A DNA stretch of 64,000 nt, taken from assembly GCA_036877525.1 (NCBI GenBank), contig JAZGTH010000065.1:8095001-8159000 (forward strand). Reading direction: 5' to 3'. Both the position numbers and the translations under genes were made by a program. Shown one piece after another: positions 22,868 to 33,494 of the stretch; the first letter of the stretch is position 1; each line of letters starts with the position of its first letter. Under the pieces are notes generated by a model. The model was not told where the DNA came from. It searched no databases and worked only from the letters and a program-made list of their open reading frames with translations. The stretch is from Chromobotia macracanthus. Its lineage: Eukaryota; Chordata; Actinopteri; Cypriniformes; Botiidae.

Positions 22868-25026
22868 TATTTTGGTGGATAATGTGCGGGCAGTTTTAAA
22901 CGAAACTGGATTTTGCTCACAAACAACAATTGGTGTCTTTTGTAATGCGCGCTTAGTGTGAACGACCCGGTCTTGTGTGAATGAGATGTGTGAAGTGCCT
23001 TAACAGCCACTGAGTTGACCCAAGAAACCCAGTCACTGTTAATGACCACAGTAAAACAGCAGTCCTAGACCCTATAAGAACGAAGAAATCTTTTTATAGT
23101 GCGTCTTGATATTATATACCGCCTAATTTAAGTGAAGAAATCCTCTATTAGAGCAAAGAAGATTGGGCAAGCGTGTTCCTTGTTCGTAAGACCTTTATTT
23201 TAACTGGAGATAGACTGATGCCACTGCGTGTTCCAGGGCCTCTCAGCTATTCTCACTCCCTGGGGGTAACCGTTAGAGTATCTAACTAATGTGTGCCCTC
23301 TCGCTCATTGAGCGGATAGTAAGATACTGCAGGACGGTAGATGATTGCTATTTAAGTGGAGTCTGTAAACCTTGATCAAGTAGTAATTTGTGCAACAGCG
23401 AAGAAATCCTGTTGTGTTGTCTGTGTCGTAGTTGTAGTAGTGTGCAGCACGCCTGCAGCAAGCCTGCACCAACCCCTTAGGGGTTTATTTATTTATTATA
23501 CTGTTTAAATAGCTCAGAAAATCTTGCAGAGCTAGAACACTCCCACATTAATAGATGTGTTGCCTCCAACTAACTCTAGAGGGCAGTGTACACGTGTCTA
23601 AACCTTTTGTGACTCCACCTCTTCCTCTTGACCTCACGTGTGTGGCTCACCAACGCCACCCTGTGGTCGGTCGTGGTCGGTCTCCTCCCTTTTAAAATAT
23701 TTTCTAAAGTGACTTGCTTTCATTTATTCTGGTTCACAGGACATGTCCCCTTTTCATTTAATTATTATTACTAGCATAATAATTAGTTCCCTTTGTTATT
23801 TTGTTGATTTTCGTTTCATGCTTCGCTCTTGTAGGAAGGTATTTGAGTTCAATTGAATTTATTTAATCTAATCTAATGAAGTCAATCATTATATTGGGAT
23901 TCCCTGTATTGATTTAAGTGACTTTACCCTTGGTCAGACCCTTTGTGCTTCCTCATAGGTAGTACGCCTAGTGCTCGGGTGGTGAAGTGACAGTTCTCTC
24001 CACGGGGTCTCCAGTGAGTGAGTTCAGTCATCCTGACTGGTCCGGCGGTGGCTGTAGACTGCCTTGGATACCTCTGTCCCCGCACTTGTGGTGATGACAT
24101 GCAGTGAAGACATCAGCAACAAGCACACTCAGAGAGTGGGAACCAACCGCACTAGCTGGCACGATAAGGCAATTTTGAAGGTATATAACTGAGTTGTACC
24201 CTTGGTGGGGGGACCAGCCCTTGGGCTGAGTCTGTTTTGGGTGGTACCCTCCAGCCACAACCCCAATTTTAGCCGTGCCAGCCGGTCGTTGTCCCACTTG
24301 GAGTGCTGCTCTGTTGTGATAAAGGTCATAAACGTGAAGGGTAAGTGATCCTTGGCACCTATAGTCTAGTGCTCGGAGTCGGGAGGGTTGGTCTTGCCAC
24401 TGGTCTCCACCTGGGGGACCTCAACTCACACTCAGCATGTCTCAAAAGATATAGCCCCCACTTAATCACCATAAACAAAGAGAACAAGAGGCACTCCCTC
24501 TGAACTATTGGGTCTGTCCCTACTGTCCTGAGTTTGGCAACTTCCCCCAGGCTGCATGACACCCTAATGCCCCCTCTCTGCAGGCCCAGTCATAACCCTA
24601 GGTTTGATCCAAAACTCAGCCAAGTGAGATAACCCTCTTGATCCCTTTTCTATCCCCTGTTCTCCTGTCACTTTAATGTGTTGCCCTATTTTGTTGTTTC
24701 TAGAAGACCCGAACTGTAAGAACCATCAGGGAAAGTCTCAGTAATCAAATTGGCGAGGGAATCACCCCAGTCACTAGAGCAACATTGTAGGCCATCACCT
24801 GCCAAACAGTTTGCTTGAGTCCACTCCCTGCGCCCATTCACATTACTTATCCATCCCTGCCAATTCACAGTTAGAATAAAGGGCATTCAGTGTGCACCAC
24901 TAACTGTCCCTAAGTTAGCCCCACAACCAATAACCCACACAGCTCGTTAACTAACTCACTAGGAAAAGAACTGCGCGGACTTGCATTGGCCCTTTTGTGC
25001 TTTTCTCTCACCTCCACTGTGCCAAC
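22868..25026 (+). other. ERV-D leader region
   Basis: TTTGGTGGATAATGTGCGGG, 4 bases after the LTR, is a candidate primer site beginning TGG, but its tRNA was not identified. The following 2.1 kb holds no long open frame on the sense strand and looks like a leader with decayed sequence. Short reverse-strand frames have no recognisable character. Confidence 0.45.
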
Positions 25027-25194
25027 ATGTCCAGAGCATCCAGCCCTGTCACCCACTGGGACCAACTACAGGCCTGGCTCAGCACAATGACCGATGCCAT
25101 CCTGCCTCAGGCGGCCAGCAGGCTACAGCACCTGAGCCGAGAACAGCTAGATGCCGTTCAATGGGGTCCCCAATGTTTACTTCGGCTCAATTAG
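25027..25194 (+). pseudogene. ERV-D gag start (short)
   Basis: A 55-codon frame begins MSRASSPVTHWDQLQAWLS and continues with DAILPQAASRLQHLSREQL. It lies between the leader and the 3' LTR copy, where gag should begin, and looks like an amphipathic N-terminus of a Gag-like protein. It ends at TAG, 91 bases before the LTR repeat. No other gag domains follow. Confidence 0.4.
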
Positions 25195-25285
25195 TCTACC
25201 TTCGCTGACCAATCCGACGTCGGGAAGGACCCAATGAACTGCCGCTCACTCTGAACACATCAGGACCTGCAACATCCCTGCACAC

Positions 25286-25810
25286 ACCCGGATTCTTGCT
25301 TCAGCACACCTGAGATTCAATGCAAGTATCCGATTCGCTGTGTTTTAAGTTTTACCCCTTTTAAGGTGATTTAACTGGTGGTTCATGCAGAAGTGGTTAG
25401 CCGATTTAATCCTGCCATTCTTTACTCTTCCTCTTCCCCCCCACTGTTAATGTTTTATGTATTCGCTTGTTTAGTGTATGTTTTTGTTTAGCGTAGTCAA
25501 TAAACCCTGTTTTTTTCAGAGAATTGTTTGTGTTTATTGCTCACATATTAACGTCACTTAAACTGCCTTGATTTCATTACCTGCTCTGAAGTAGTACTGT
25601 AAGAAAGTTATCTTTTCAAGGCCAGAAAAGTAACATTTCTTAGAGTTGATACGCGATCCGCTGAATACCCGGTGGATGAGTAATTCAATCTGTCACGAAT
25701 ATTAACTCTACTACATCAGGTAAAATCTACAAAACACGTACGATTAACATTAAATCGTGTGTGATTGTTTTCCCTTTGGGTTAATCATCTAGTGTTACAA
25801 ATACACTACA
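25286..25810 (+). repeat. ERV-D 3' LTR, lacking the first 223 bases
   Basis: Aligned with 22331-22867 from ACCCGGATTCTTGC to CACTACA with few differences, including short indels. The U3 start present in the 5' copy is absent. Confidence 0.85.
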
Positions 25811-26676
25811 AGAGCTATGTTCATGTGCAGAGGCAATAAAGCATGTGCGTTGGCAGTGTTACAGAAACAGGAGCTGGGAATAAACGAGAGCTGCTGGTGG
25901 TGTTTACAGATGTCTCATGCCTGGAGAGCAGCCCCTCTAAAGCTTGAAGCTGTGAAAGAACTTGAAGCGACAAAGATGACACTAGGATGGTCTGACTGCA
26001 AGATAGATAATCATGAGAAATGCCATCTACAACTGCACTGCAACAGTTAATCGTCGAGTGTATAACTTCACATGCCCGTTCGAAAGACCAAGTGAGACGA
26101 TGCCAGCAGTCATGTGGGTGTGTGGAGAGAGCTCATCATCATTTGCCAACCAAGGAATGGAAAGGTTGTTGCTATGCAGCATTGTCATTCCCTCAGAAAG
26201 CAATCTATGCGGAGGACAGCGCCTAGAACAAAGTTGTTGATTTGAAAAGGCTGCCAAGATCTACTGATATCAGATGAAATGTCGCTGTTCTACAAAGGGA
26301 CAAAGTTGTGGGACCCGTGGACCAGCAGAGAAGCTGCAACAGGCTGGTCTATCCTGATTGGAGGAGGGACAGCAGCAACCATGTTAAAGATGAATGGACT
26401 AGCATGGCAGGTTTTAATGTTGGCTAATGAAACAGAGAAAGCTTTAGATCTGATTAATAAGATCAGAGATGCTGTAATTCAAAACAGATGGTTTTAGATT
26501 TGCTGACTTCAAAACGGGGAGGAGTTTCACGTTACATACTTCGTTTTTGTTTTATGTTCTTGGTTGAATAGGTTGGAAAATTCACTAGGTAATTGGAAGT
26601 ACTGGATAAATCAATGCTTTTGTTCCAGTGATGATTGTGATTGTCACACACTGAATGAGAGATGATACACATCAGG
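25811..26676 (+). pseudogene. ERV-A env, middle part (surface and transmembrane regions)
   Basis: The 77-codon frame 25817-26050 contains GINESCWWCLQMSHAW; its CWWC fits the CX2C motif of gamma-type surface subunits. The next frame (26013-26240) has RVYNFTCPFERP and AVMWVCGES with further cysteines. The frame 26279-26497 has WSILIGGGTAATMLKMNG, a Gly/Ala-rich stretch like a fusion peptide or the following coil, then LANETEKALDLINKI. At about 26570-26660 a piece reads NRLENSLGNWKYWI. Several frameshifts interrupt it. Gmr1 was inserted at its end, and the tail is at 33177-33300. Confidence 0.65.
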
Positions 26677-27686
26677 ATTAACAAAGCGCCGGGTTGTTAC
26701 CGCTGAGGGAGCGGCACTGGCTCGTACACACACTCACATACACACTTACGCACCCCATCCACTCTTCACTCCCCCTCCTTACCTGTTGCTTCCGCCATCG
26801 GCGAAGCGAGTGCACGCGCCGAACCGATCGCTCATGGACATTTTTCCAAAACTCAGTTTCCTCCCTCTCATACCCGATCATCTCACACACACACATTAAC
26901 TGTGTCTTGTGTTTTCGTCCTTGTGTCTTCGTTTAAGTTTTTGTTTGTTTGTCAAGAAATAGTTTGTCTTGCGTGGGATGAATGTTGCGATGGCCAAACT
27001 GAGCAGACGGAGGGCGTCTGCTTTTAAAGGCACAGAGTGGGTCGCGTCGGCACAATGCCGCGGAAGCCGGCGAAACCATCATTTATTTGTGGTAGGGATG
27101 GTGTGAATTATGTGTTAAGTGTTTACGTGTTGGTGTTTTGAATAATAATGCATATGTGTTTTATTTGAATATATAATGGTGGAAAAAGTGTTATTTAATG
27201 AGGAATTAATGAATGTCTTAGTAAATGTTGAAGAGAACATTAATGGTATACCTGAAAACCTACCTGTTAATTGAGTTGCCAAGGAAGGGGCGGAGTCTGG
27301 CCTATAAAAGGGGAGGCCAGACTCCCAGATAGTTGCTTGTTAACCAAGTCAGCGAGAGTGTTACTGTGGTACCTCGAGCAAATCCCTCAACTAAATTGTT
27401 TGTATATTGTGGATACTGTGTGTGGTTGTAAATACGTTTTTTTTTCTATTTTTTTCATCTTTATTTTCCTGTTTGTTTCTTTGCTACTTTGGAATATTTT
27501 TGTGCACACCTGTATATATTCTTCACTGTGGACTGTCTGGATTATTGGCACTGAAAATAAACTACACCCTGCACAAAAGTGCTTGCGAGTAAGCCATCGG
27601 TTTTTTGTTTGTTTTTTTTTGTTTTTACGGATTCACGTTCCCTTCTCCCCTTCCCCGAAGTGAGTCGTGGGACTCACTTCATCACA
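26677..27686 (+). repeat. Gmr1-type 5' LTR
   Basis: TATA box in GCCTATAAAAGGGG (about 27301) and AATAAA at about 27556. It ends CACTTCATCACA. The first few bases are altered compared with the 3' LTR start TGTGACAAAGCG. Confidence 0.93.
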
Positions 27687-27688
27687 TT

Positions 27689-27706
27689 TGGTGGCAGCGG
27701 TGGGAT
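27689..27706 (+). other. Gmr1-type primer-binding site, tRNA-Leu(AAG)
   Basis: TGGTGGCAGCGGTGGGAT matches 18 of 18 bases the complement of the vertebrate tRNA-Leu(AAG) 3' end, as I recall that tRNA. The last two bases are the A and T of the gag ATG. Confidence 0.85.
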
Positions 27707-29125
27707 GGCTACTCGCAAAACAGCGCCAAAAGGCAGAAAACCCAGAGCGGGGTTGCGATCACAGATGAAGAAGGCGACAGTGGAGGATCTGGCCTGGAAT
27801 TCGCCAGAGACTACAGAGGAAGAGGAAGTGATGGCAGGGCTTCCTGATACCTCAAAGTCCAGGTTACCATGGACAGAGTCAGTCACTCCAGTCGCTACAG
27901 CCGGTGAGGGAATGGTATCCCTGATGCGTCAGTTCCTGGATGCACAACAGCAGAGAGAGGAAAGATATCTGCAAGAGCTCCGGGGTCTACGCGAGTCTAT
28001 CCTGCAGTCGACTCGACAGGCAGAAATGTTGTCAGTCCACGAATGGAGCTACCGACACCGGCTGCACAGAGGGTTTCCAGGCAACACAGAGCAGCACATG
28101 ACAGAGACTCCCCAAGTGTTCCTGTGCAGAGAGAGCCGATGCAGCGAACTGAACCAAAGATGCCAATCTTCCAACAGGGGGAAGATATTGAAAACTATCT
28201 TCGGCGGTTCGAGCGTCTGGCCAGGACCTGGAGGTGGCCTGAGGAGGAGTGGAGCTATCGTCTGGTTCCACTACTGACTGGGCAAGCATTAGAGGCGTAC
28301 TTGGCGATGGATGAGGAGCAGGCAGAGGTGTACGAAGACCTGAAGGAGGCGTTATTGGAGAAATTCAACATCTCACCAGAAACCTACCGACAGCGATTCC
28401 GATCACCTGCTGTTCCAGCTGGCGAATCACCAACTGAGACATACCATCGCCTCAAAAACCTGTATCAGCGATGGGTTCGACCAAGAGAGCACTCCAAGGA
28501 GGAGATTGGTGAGGCCATAATCCTGGAGCAGCTACTGAGGGTGCTACCATATGATGCTCGCACCTGGGTACGAGAGCATGAGCCAACTTCTGGACTAGCA
28601 GCAGCTAAGCTGGCTCAGCAATACCTGAATGCACATCGCAGGGGTCTACGCACTCAACCATCTAAAGGTACTGTTCGCACTCATGTTGGGGCTGAGAGGG
28701 GTCGTGCTGAACTGTCCGAGCATGCACAAAGCCCAAAGTCAACAGGTGGAAAAGACTTGCTATGCTTTTACTGTCAGCAACCGGGGCACAAAGCAGCAGT
28801 GTGTCCGGTACGTAAAGCTAAGCTGACAGGGTACTGTTATGTCCCAAGAGAGGGGGACTTGGAACTAGGCTCTGTGTGGGAGAGCTTTATTACATGTGAT
28901 GTGACTGTTAATGGACATTCCCTTCAGGCTTTATTGGACACTGGTTGCTCTATGTCAATGTTGAAATCAAGTTATGTGACAAATGCTGACTATATGAATA
29001 CTGCCTCTGTTCAATGTGTGCATGGGGATGTGAAGCGGTACCCCAGAGCTGAGGTGTTGGTAGAAGTACAAGATCAAATGTACCTATTGAATGTTGCTAT
29101 AGTTGTCCGAGAATCATGTCTGTAG
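27705..29125 (+). pseudogene. Gmr1-type gag-protease, one frameshift
   Basis: Gag starts at the ATG of 27705, inside the primer site. The first frame (to about 28040) has basic MATRKTAPKGRKPRAG and a Gln/Glu coil. After a frameshift the second frame (28043-29125) holds a capsid with a SCAN-like block: YLRRFERLARTWRWPEEEW, then ILEQLLRVLPYDARTWVREH and AAAKLAQQYL. A CCHC knuckle (CFYCQQPGHKAAVC) follows. The protease is ALLDTGCSMSML with the Asp-Thr-Gly triad. SCAN domains of vertebrate zinc-finger proteins are known to derive from this type of Gag. The frame ends at TAG (29123-29125); the next open frame is in phase with it, so this TAG may be a gag-pol readthrough stop or a mutation. Confidence 0.88.
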
Positions 29126-30660
29126 GCAAACTGTCAAGACTTACCAGTATTAAATGACTTGCTACAAGCCACTGCCAAAAACTCTGCCAATGTTGCCACT
29201 GTCACTGAAACCCCTGTAAATTTGTCATGTCCTGCCATTACTCGATCACAAGCCAGGGCAGGTCTTCAGCCACTGCCAGATTTGTGTGATAGTCTGTTGC
29301 AGGGCGGGACCAAGGGCCCAAGAAAGTCACGCCGACAAAGACGGCTTGAAAAGTACCTCGGTACACCAACCCCTGAGGCATCCGTAGTGGGCCTTAAGGT
29401 TAATGGTTGGCAGGTGCCAGGGAATGTTGCTGAACTGCAAAGAAATGATACGACTTTGAAACCATTGTTTGAGAAAGCTACTGCTGCTAATTCATCTAAC
29501 TTGTGTGATGAAAGATATCTGCTAATGAATGATGTGTTGTATGTGCAAGCCAATGATGTGACCCGTCTTGTTGTGCCAACTTGTTGTCGTCCACTTGTCT
29601 TACATCTAGCACACACAGTTCCATGGGCTGGCCATTTGGGCCAACAAAAGACATACGCACGCATTAGCTCACGTTTTCACTGGCCAACATTATACACTGA
29701 CGTACTAACACACTGCAACATGTGCACCACATGTCAGAAAACCAGTGCTTTGCCCCAGCGGAGCAAGGCACCCTTACAACCTCTCCCTGTGATTTCTGAA
29801 CCTTTCAGGCGGATTGCTATGGACATTGTGGGGCCGTTGGAGAAACGCAGTACAGGTCATCGGTACATCTTGGTAATCAGTGACTACGCAACAAGGTATC
29901 CAGAAGCATTCCCACTGCGTACCATCACCACGACTAAGATCATCCATTCCCTCGTTCAACTTCCCTGGTATTCCTACCCTGGAGGAGATCTTGACGGACC
30001 AAGGCACTAACTTCACATCGCGGCTCATGGGGCAGCTGAACCGACAGTTGGGCATCACCGCTATCAGGACCAGCCCGTATCATCCACAGACAGATGGTCT
30101 GGTCGAAAGATTTAACCAGACCCTCAAGAATATGCTGCGAAAGTTTGTGGCAGACACAGGACGAGACTGGGACAAGTGGTTACCTTTCATTCTCTTTGCT
30201 TACAGAGAAGTTCCTCAAGCTTCGACTGGTTTCTCACCATTTGAGCTCCTCTACGGGTGGCAAGTGCAAGGACCGCTGGACCTGCTGAGAAAGAGCTGGG
30301 AGGAAGGTTCTGCAGCCAAAACTGAGGAGAGAAGCATTGTGCAGTACGTGCTGGAAATGAGAGACCGACTAGAGAAGTACCGGGAGCAAGCAAGAGAGAA
30401 CCTACAGATGAAACGACAGGCACAAAAGCAATGGTATGATCAGCACGCAAGGCTGCGACAGTTCCAACCAGGGCAGAAGGTGCTACTCTTACTACCCACT
30501 TCTTCAAGCAAGCTCTTGGCAAAATGGCAAGGTCCGTATACCGTGGTCAGGAAGATGGGACCCGTAACTTACGAGATTCACCATCCAGACAAAGGGAAGT
30601 CCAAGCAAACTTACCACGTCAACCTGCTTAAGGAGTGGAGGGAACCACCGGAGAAAAAGC
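29126..30660 (+). pseudogene. Gmr1-type integrase (upstream of RT), one frameshift
   Basis: The zinc domain contains HTVPWAGHLGQQKTYARI and CNMCTTCQK (HHCC pattern, about 29609-29738). The catalytic core has MDIVGPL (first Asp) and, after a one-base frameshift near 29960, ILTDQGTNF (second Asp) and LVERFNQTLK (Glu). A GPY/F module follows (LLAKWQGPYTVVRKMGPVTYEI). The domain is joined in frame to RT downstream, in the frame 29880-32426. Apart from the frameshift all catalytic residues are present. Confidence 0.9.
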
Positions 30661-32426
30661 CTGAGTCAGCACTGATGGTTCGGAAGGTGACAGATGTGGA
30701 GGAGGAAGATGGTTCTGAGATTGCAGAGAGGCATACGTCTGTGGTGAGTCTGACTCACCTAGAGGACATCAAGTGCCAAGAATTGCAACACTTACTAGGC
30801 CAGTTCCCCGCTTTGTTTCGTCAGAGGCCTGGGCGAACAGAGCTAATTCAACACACCATCCACCTTACCAACATAATACCATCAAGACAAAGTCCTTACC
30901 GGGTGCCTGAGCGACTGGTGGAACCTCTAAAGAAAGAAATTGAAATGATGAAGGAGCTGGGAGTGATTGAGCCGTCAATGAGTGAGTGGTGCAGCCCGGT
31001 AGTCATAGTCCCAAAGAAGGATGGAACCCTACGAGTCTGCATCGACTTTCACAAGCTCAATGCCCAGTCCCAGTTCGACGCATACCCAATGCCACGAGTA
31101 GGTGATCTATTGGAGAAGATAGGAAGAGCCAAATACATCACCACACTAGACCTTTGCAAGGGTTACTGGCAGGTACCCCTAGAGCCGACATCCAGACCCT
31201 ACACTGCTTTCAGGACACCCGTGGGGCTCTATCAATTTACAGTCCTTCCCTTTGGCCTTCATGGAGCTCCAGCAACATTTCAGAGGTTAATGGACAGAGT
31301 CTTACAAGGATGTGAGGGGTGGTCTGCAGCATATCTGGACGACGTCGTTATCCACAGCAACTCCTGGCAAGAGCACCTACAGCATCTGAGACAGGTCCTG
31401 AAAAAGATCACAGAAGCTGGGTTAACACTTAATGTGGAAAAGTGTGAGTGGGCAAGGCAAGAAGTGAGTTACCTGGGTTACCACCTAGGCAATGGGCAGC
31501 TACGTCCGCAAGTGAACAAGGTGGAGGCCATCCGTCAAAGTCCCAGACCAAAGACCAAGAAGGAAGTGAGGTCATTCCTCGGACTGGTGGGCTGGTACAG
31601 ACGGTTCGTTCCAAGCTTTGCTTCAATAGCTGCACCACTGACTGACCTGCTGAATAAAAGGGTGGCGAACCCTATCCCATGGACAGAAGACTGTGAAGCA
31701 GCGTTCAAAACTCTGAAGGAGAAGATGTGCTCCAGTCCGGTCCTGCAGAGTCCTGATTTTACCCGAAGTTTCCTGGTCCAGGTAGATGCCTCTGCTATAG
31801 GACTCGGGGCAGTCTTGGTCCAGGGAACCCAGGGAAACGAAAAGCCAGTCGTCTATCTCAGTCGTAAGCTGTTGCAAAGGGAGACTCGCTATTCGGCGAT
31901 AGAGAAGGAGTGCCTCGCTGTCAAGTGGGCCTTGGAAAGCTTACGGTATTACCTCCTTGGACGAGAGTTTAGCCTGGAAACAGACCACAGAGCCTTGACC
32001 TGGTTACATTCAATGAAGGACCATAATGCCAGAGTCATGAGATGGTACCTGTCACTGCAGCCCTACAACTTCAAAATTCGGCACCGGCCTGGAAGACTGA
32101 ATCTAGTTGCCGATTACCTGTCCAGGTTTCCGGCCGGTACTCGGCTTGAAGAGGAGGGAGGTGATGTGACAAAGCGCCGGGTTGTTACCGCTGAGGGAGC
32201 GGCACTGGCTCGTACACACACTCACATACACACTTACGCACCCCATCCACTCTTCACTCCCCCTCCTTACCTGTTGCTTCCGCCATCGGCGAAGCGAGTG
32301 CACGCGCCGAACCAATCGCTCGCGGACATTTTTCCAAAACTCAGTTTCCTCCCTCTCATACCCGATCATCTCACACACACACACATTAACTGTGTCTTGT
32401 GTTTTCGTTCTTGTGTCTTCGTTTAA
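30661..32426 (+). CDS. Gmr1-type reverse transcriptase and RNase H
   Basis: This is the open C-terminal part of a frame running 29880-32426. RT motifs are PVVIVPKKDGTLRVCIDFHK, TTLDLCKGYWQVPL (first Asp), TVLPFGLHGAPATFQRLMD and YLDDVVIHS (YLDD). RNase H follows with FLVQVDASAIGLGAVLVQ, ETDHRALTWL and RLNLVADYLSR. The frame runs through the polypurine tract and 262 bases into the 3' LTR before a stop at 32424-32426. No stop or frameshift was found across RT and RNase H, so this part looks intact, though it depends on a broken upstream frame for expression. Confidence 0.92.
32148..32164 (+). other. Gmr1-type polypurine tract
   Basis: GAAGAGGAGGGAGGTGA lies directly before the 3' LTR start TGTGAC and is inside the pol coding frame (encodes EEEGGD). 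Confidence 0.85.
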
Positions 32427-33176
32427 GTTTTTGTTTGTTTGTCAAGAAATAGTTTGTCTTGCGTGGGATGAATGTTGCGCTGGCCAAACTGAGCAGACGG
32501 AGGGCGTCTGCTTTTAAAGGCACAGAGTGGGTCGCGTCGGCACAATGCCGCCAGAAGCCGGCGAAACCATTTATTTGTGGTAGGGATGGTGTGAATTATG
32601 TGTTAAGTGTTTACGTGTTGGTGTTTTGAATAATAATGTATATGTGTTTTATTTGAATATATAATGGTGGAAAAAGTGTTATTTAATGAGGAATTAATGA
32701 ATGTCTTAGTAAATGTTGAAGAGAACATTAATGGTATACCTGAAAACCTACCTGTTAATTGAGTTGCCAAGGAAGGGGCGGAGTCTGGCCTATAAAAGGG
32801 AAGACCAGACTCCCAGATAGTTGCTTGTTAACCAAGTCAGCGAGAGTGTTACTGTGGTACCTCGAGCAAATCCCTCAACTAAATTGTTTGTATATTGTGG
32901 ATACTGTGTGTGGTTGTAAATACGTTTTTTTTTCTATTTTTTTCATCTTTATTTTCCTGTTTGTTGTTTCTTTGCTACTTTGGAATATTTTTGTGCACAC
33001 CTGTATATATTCTTCACTGTGGACTGTCTGGATTATTGGCACTGAAAATAAACTACACCCTGCACGAAAGTGCTTGCGAGTAAGCCATCGTTTTTTTGTT
33101 TGTTTTTTTTGTTTTTACGGATTCACGTTCCCTTCTCCCCTTCCCCGAAGTGAGTCGTGGGACTCACTTCATCACA
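32165..33176 (+). repeat. Gmr1-type 3' LTR
   Basis: 1012 bases, TGTGACAAAG to CATCACA, with inverted ends TGTGA/TCACA. Near-identical to 26677-27686, including the TATA and AATAAA positions. Confidence 0.95.
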
Positions 33177-33300
33177 CAGTGTTTTACAACAACGCGACTG
33201 ACTCTAATGTTCCTATGTTCCTATATTGGATATTATAATGACAGCTGTGAATCCATCTGAAGTAATGACAGTGGGTAAACCTAAAAGGTATAGTTATTAA
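33177..33300 (+). pseudogene. ERV-A env C-terminal tail
   Basis: After the Gmr1-type LTR a short frame reads IMTAVNPSEVMTVGKPKRYS and stops at TAA (33298-33300), like a hydrophilic cytoplasmic tail. Upstream of the Gmr1-type element env ends near NWKYWINQCF. It is placed in env only by position. Confidence 0.45.
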
Positions 33301-33494
33301 TTTGATGCGTCAAAGATATGAACAACCTGCTTAGCTAAATTTACATTGACATGTCTGTTGAAAGTGCCATTTCGTATGTCCTAATTAATGATCATGTGTG
33401 AAAATCAAGAGAAGAGCATATGTGATGAAAGTTTAGGATACTGTCCTTTGAATAAAAATTACTTTGTAATTTAACAACCTCAAAGAGGGAGGAG
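33301..33494 (+). other. ERV-A env-LTR spacer and polypurine tract
   Basis: Non-coding, AT-rich. The polypurine tract AAAGAGGGAGGAG occupies 33482-33494, directly before the 3' LTR. Confidence 0.75.

Larger units (their letters stand above)
22108..25810 (+). mobile_element. ERV-D: truncated endogenous retrovirus inside ERV-A env
   Basis: The full 5' LTR (22108-22867) and a 5'-truncated 3' LTR (25286-25810) flank a long non-coding leader and the beginning of a gag. The flanking bases AAAG (22104-22107) and AGAG (25811-25814) may be a 4-base target duplication with one change. Env sequence lies on both sides, so ERV-D inserted into ERV-A env. No pol or env of its own remains. Confidence 0.7.
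26677..33176 (+). mobile_element. Gmr1-type Ty3/gypsy LTR retrotransposon, near-complete
   Basis: Two nearly identical 1-kb LTRs (26677-27686 and 32165-33176) enclose gag, protease, integrase, RT and RNase H in that order. Integrase before RT is the order reported for the Gmr1 lineage of fish gypsy elements and is unlike most gypsy elements. The LTRs differ at roughly a dozen sites by eye, so this is the youngest insertion in the nest. One stop and two frameshifts break the reading frame. The 5' LTR edge differs from the 3' one (AATTAACAAAG-like against TGTGACAAAG), and no clean target duplication was found. Confidence 0.92.

Noticed and set aside
26600..33190. Five-base target duplication of the Gmr1-type element
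   Set aside because: CAGTG follows the 3' LTR, but the 5' LTR is preceded by CAGGAT and its own first bases are altered; the match is not convincing.
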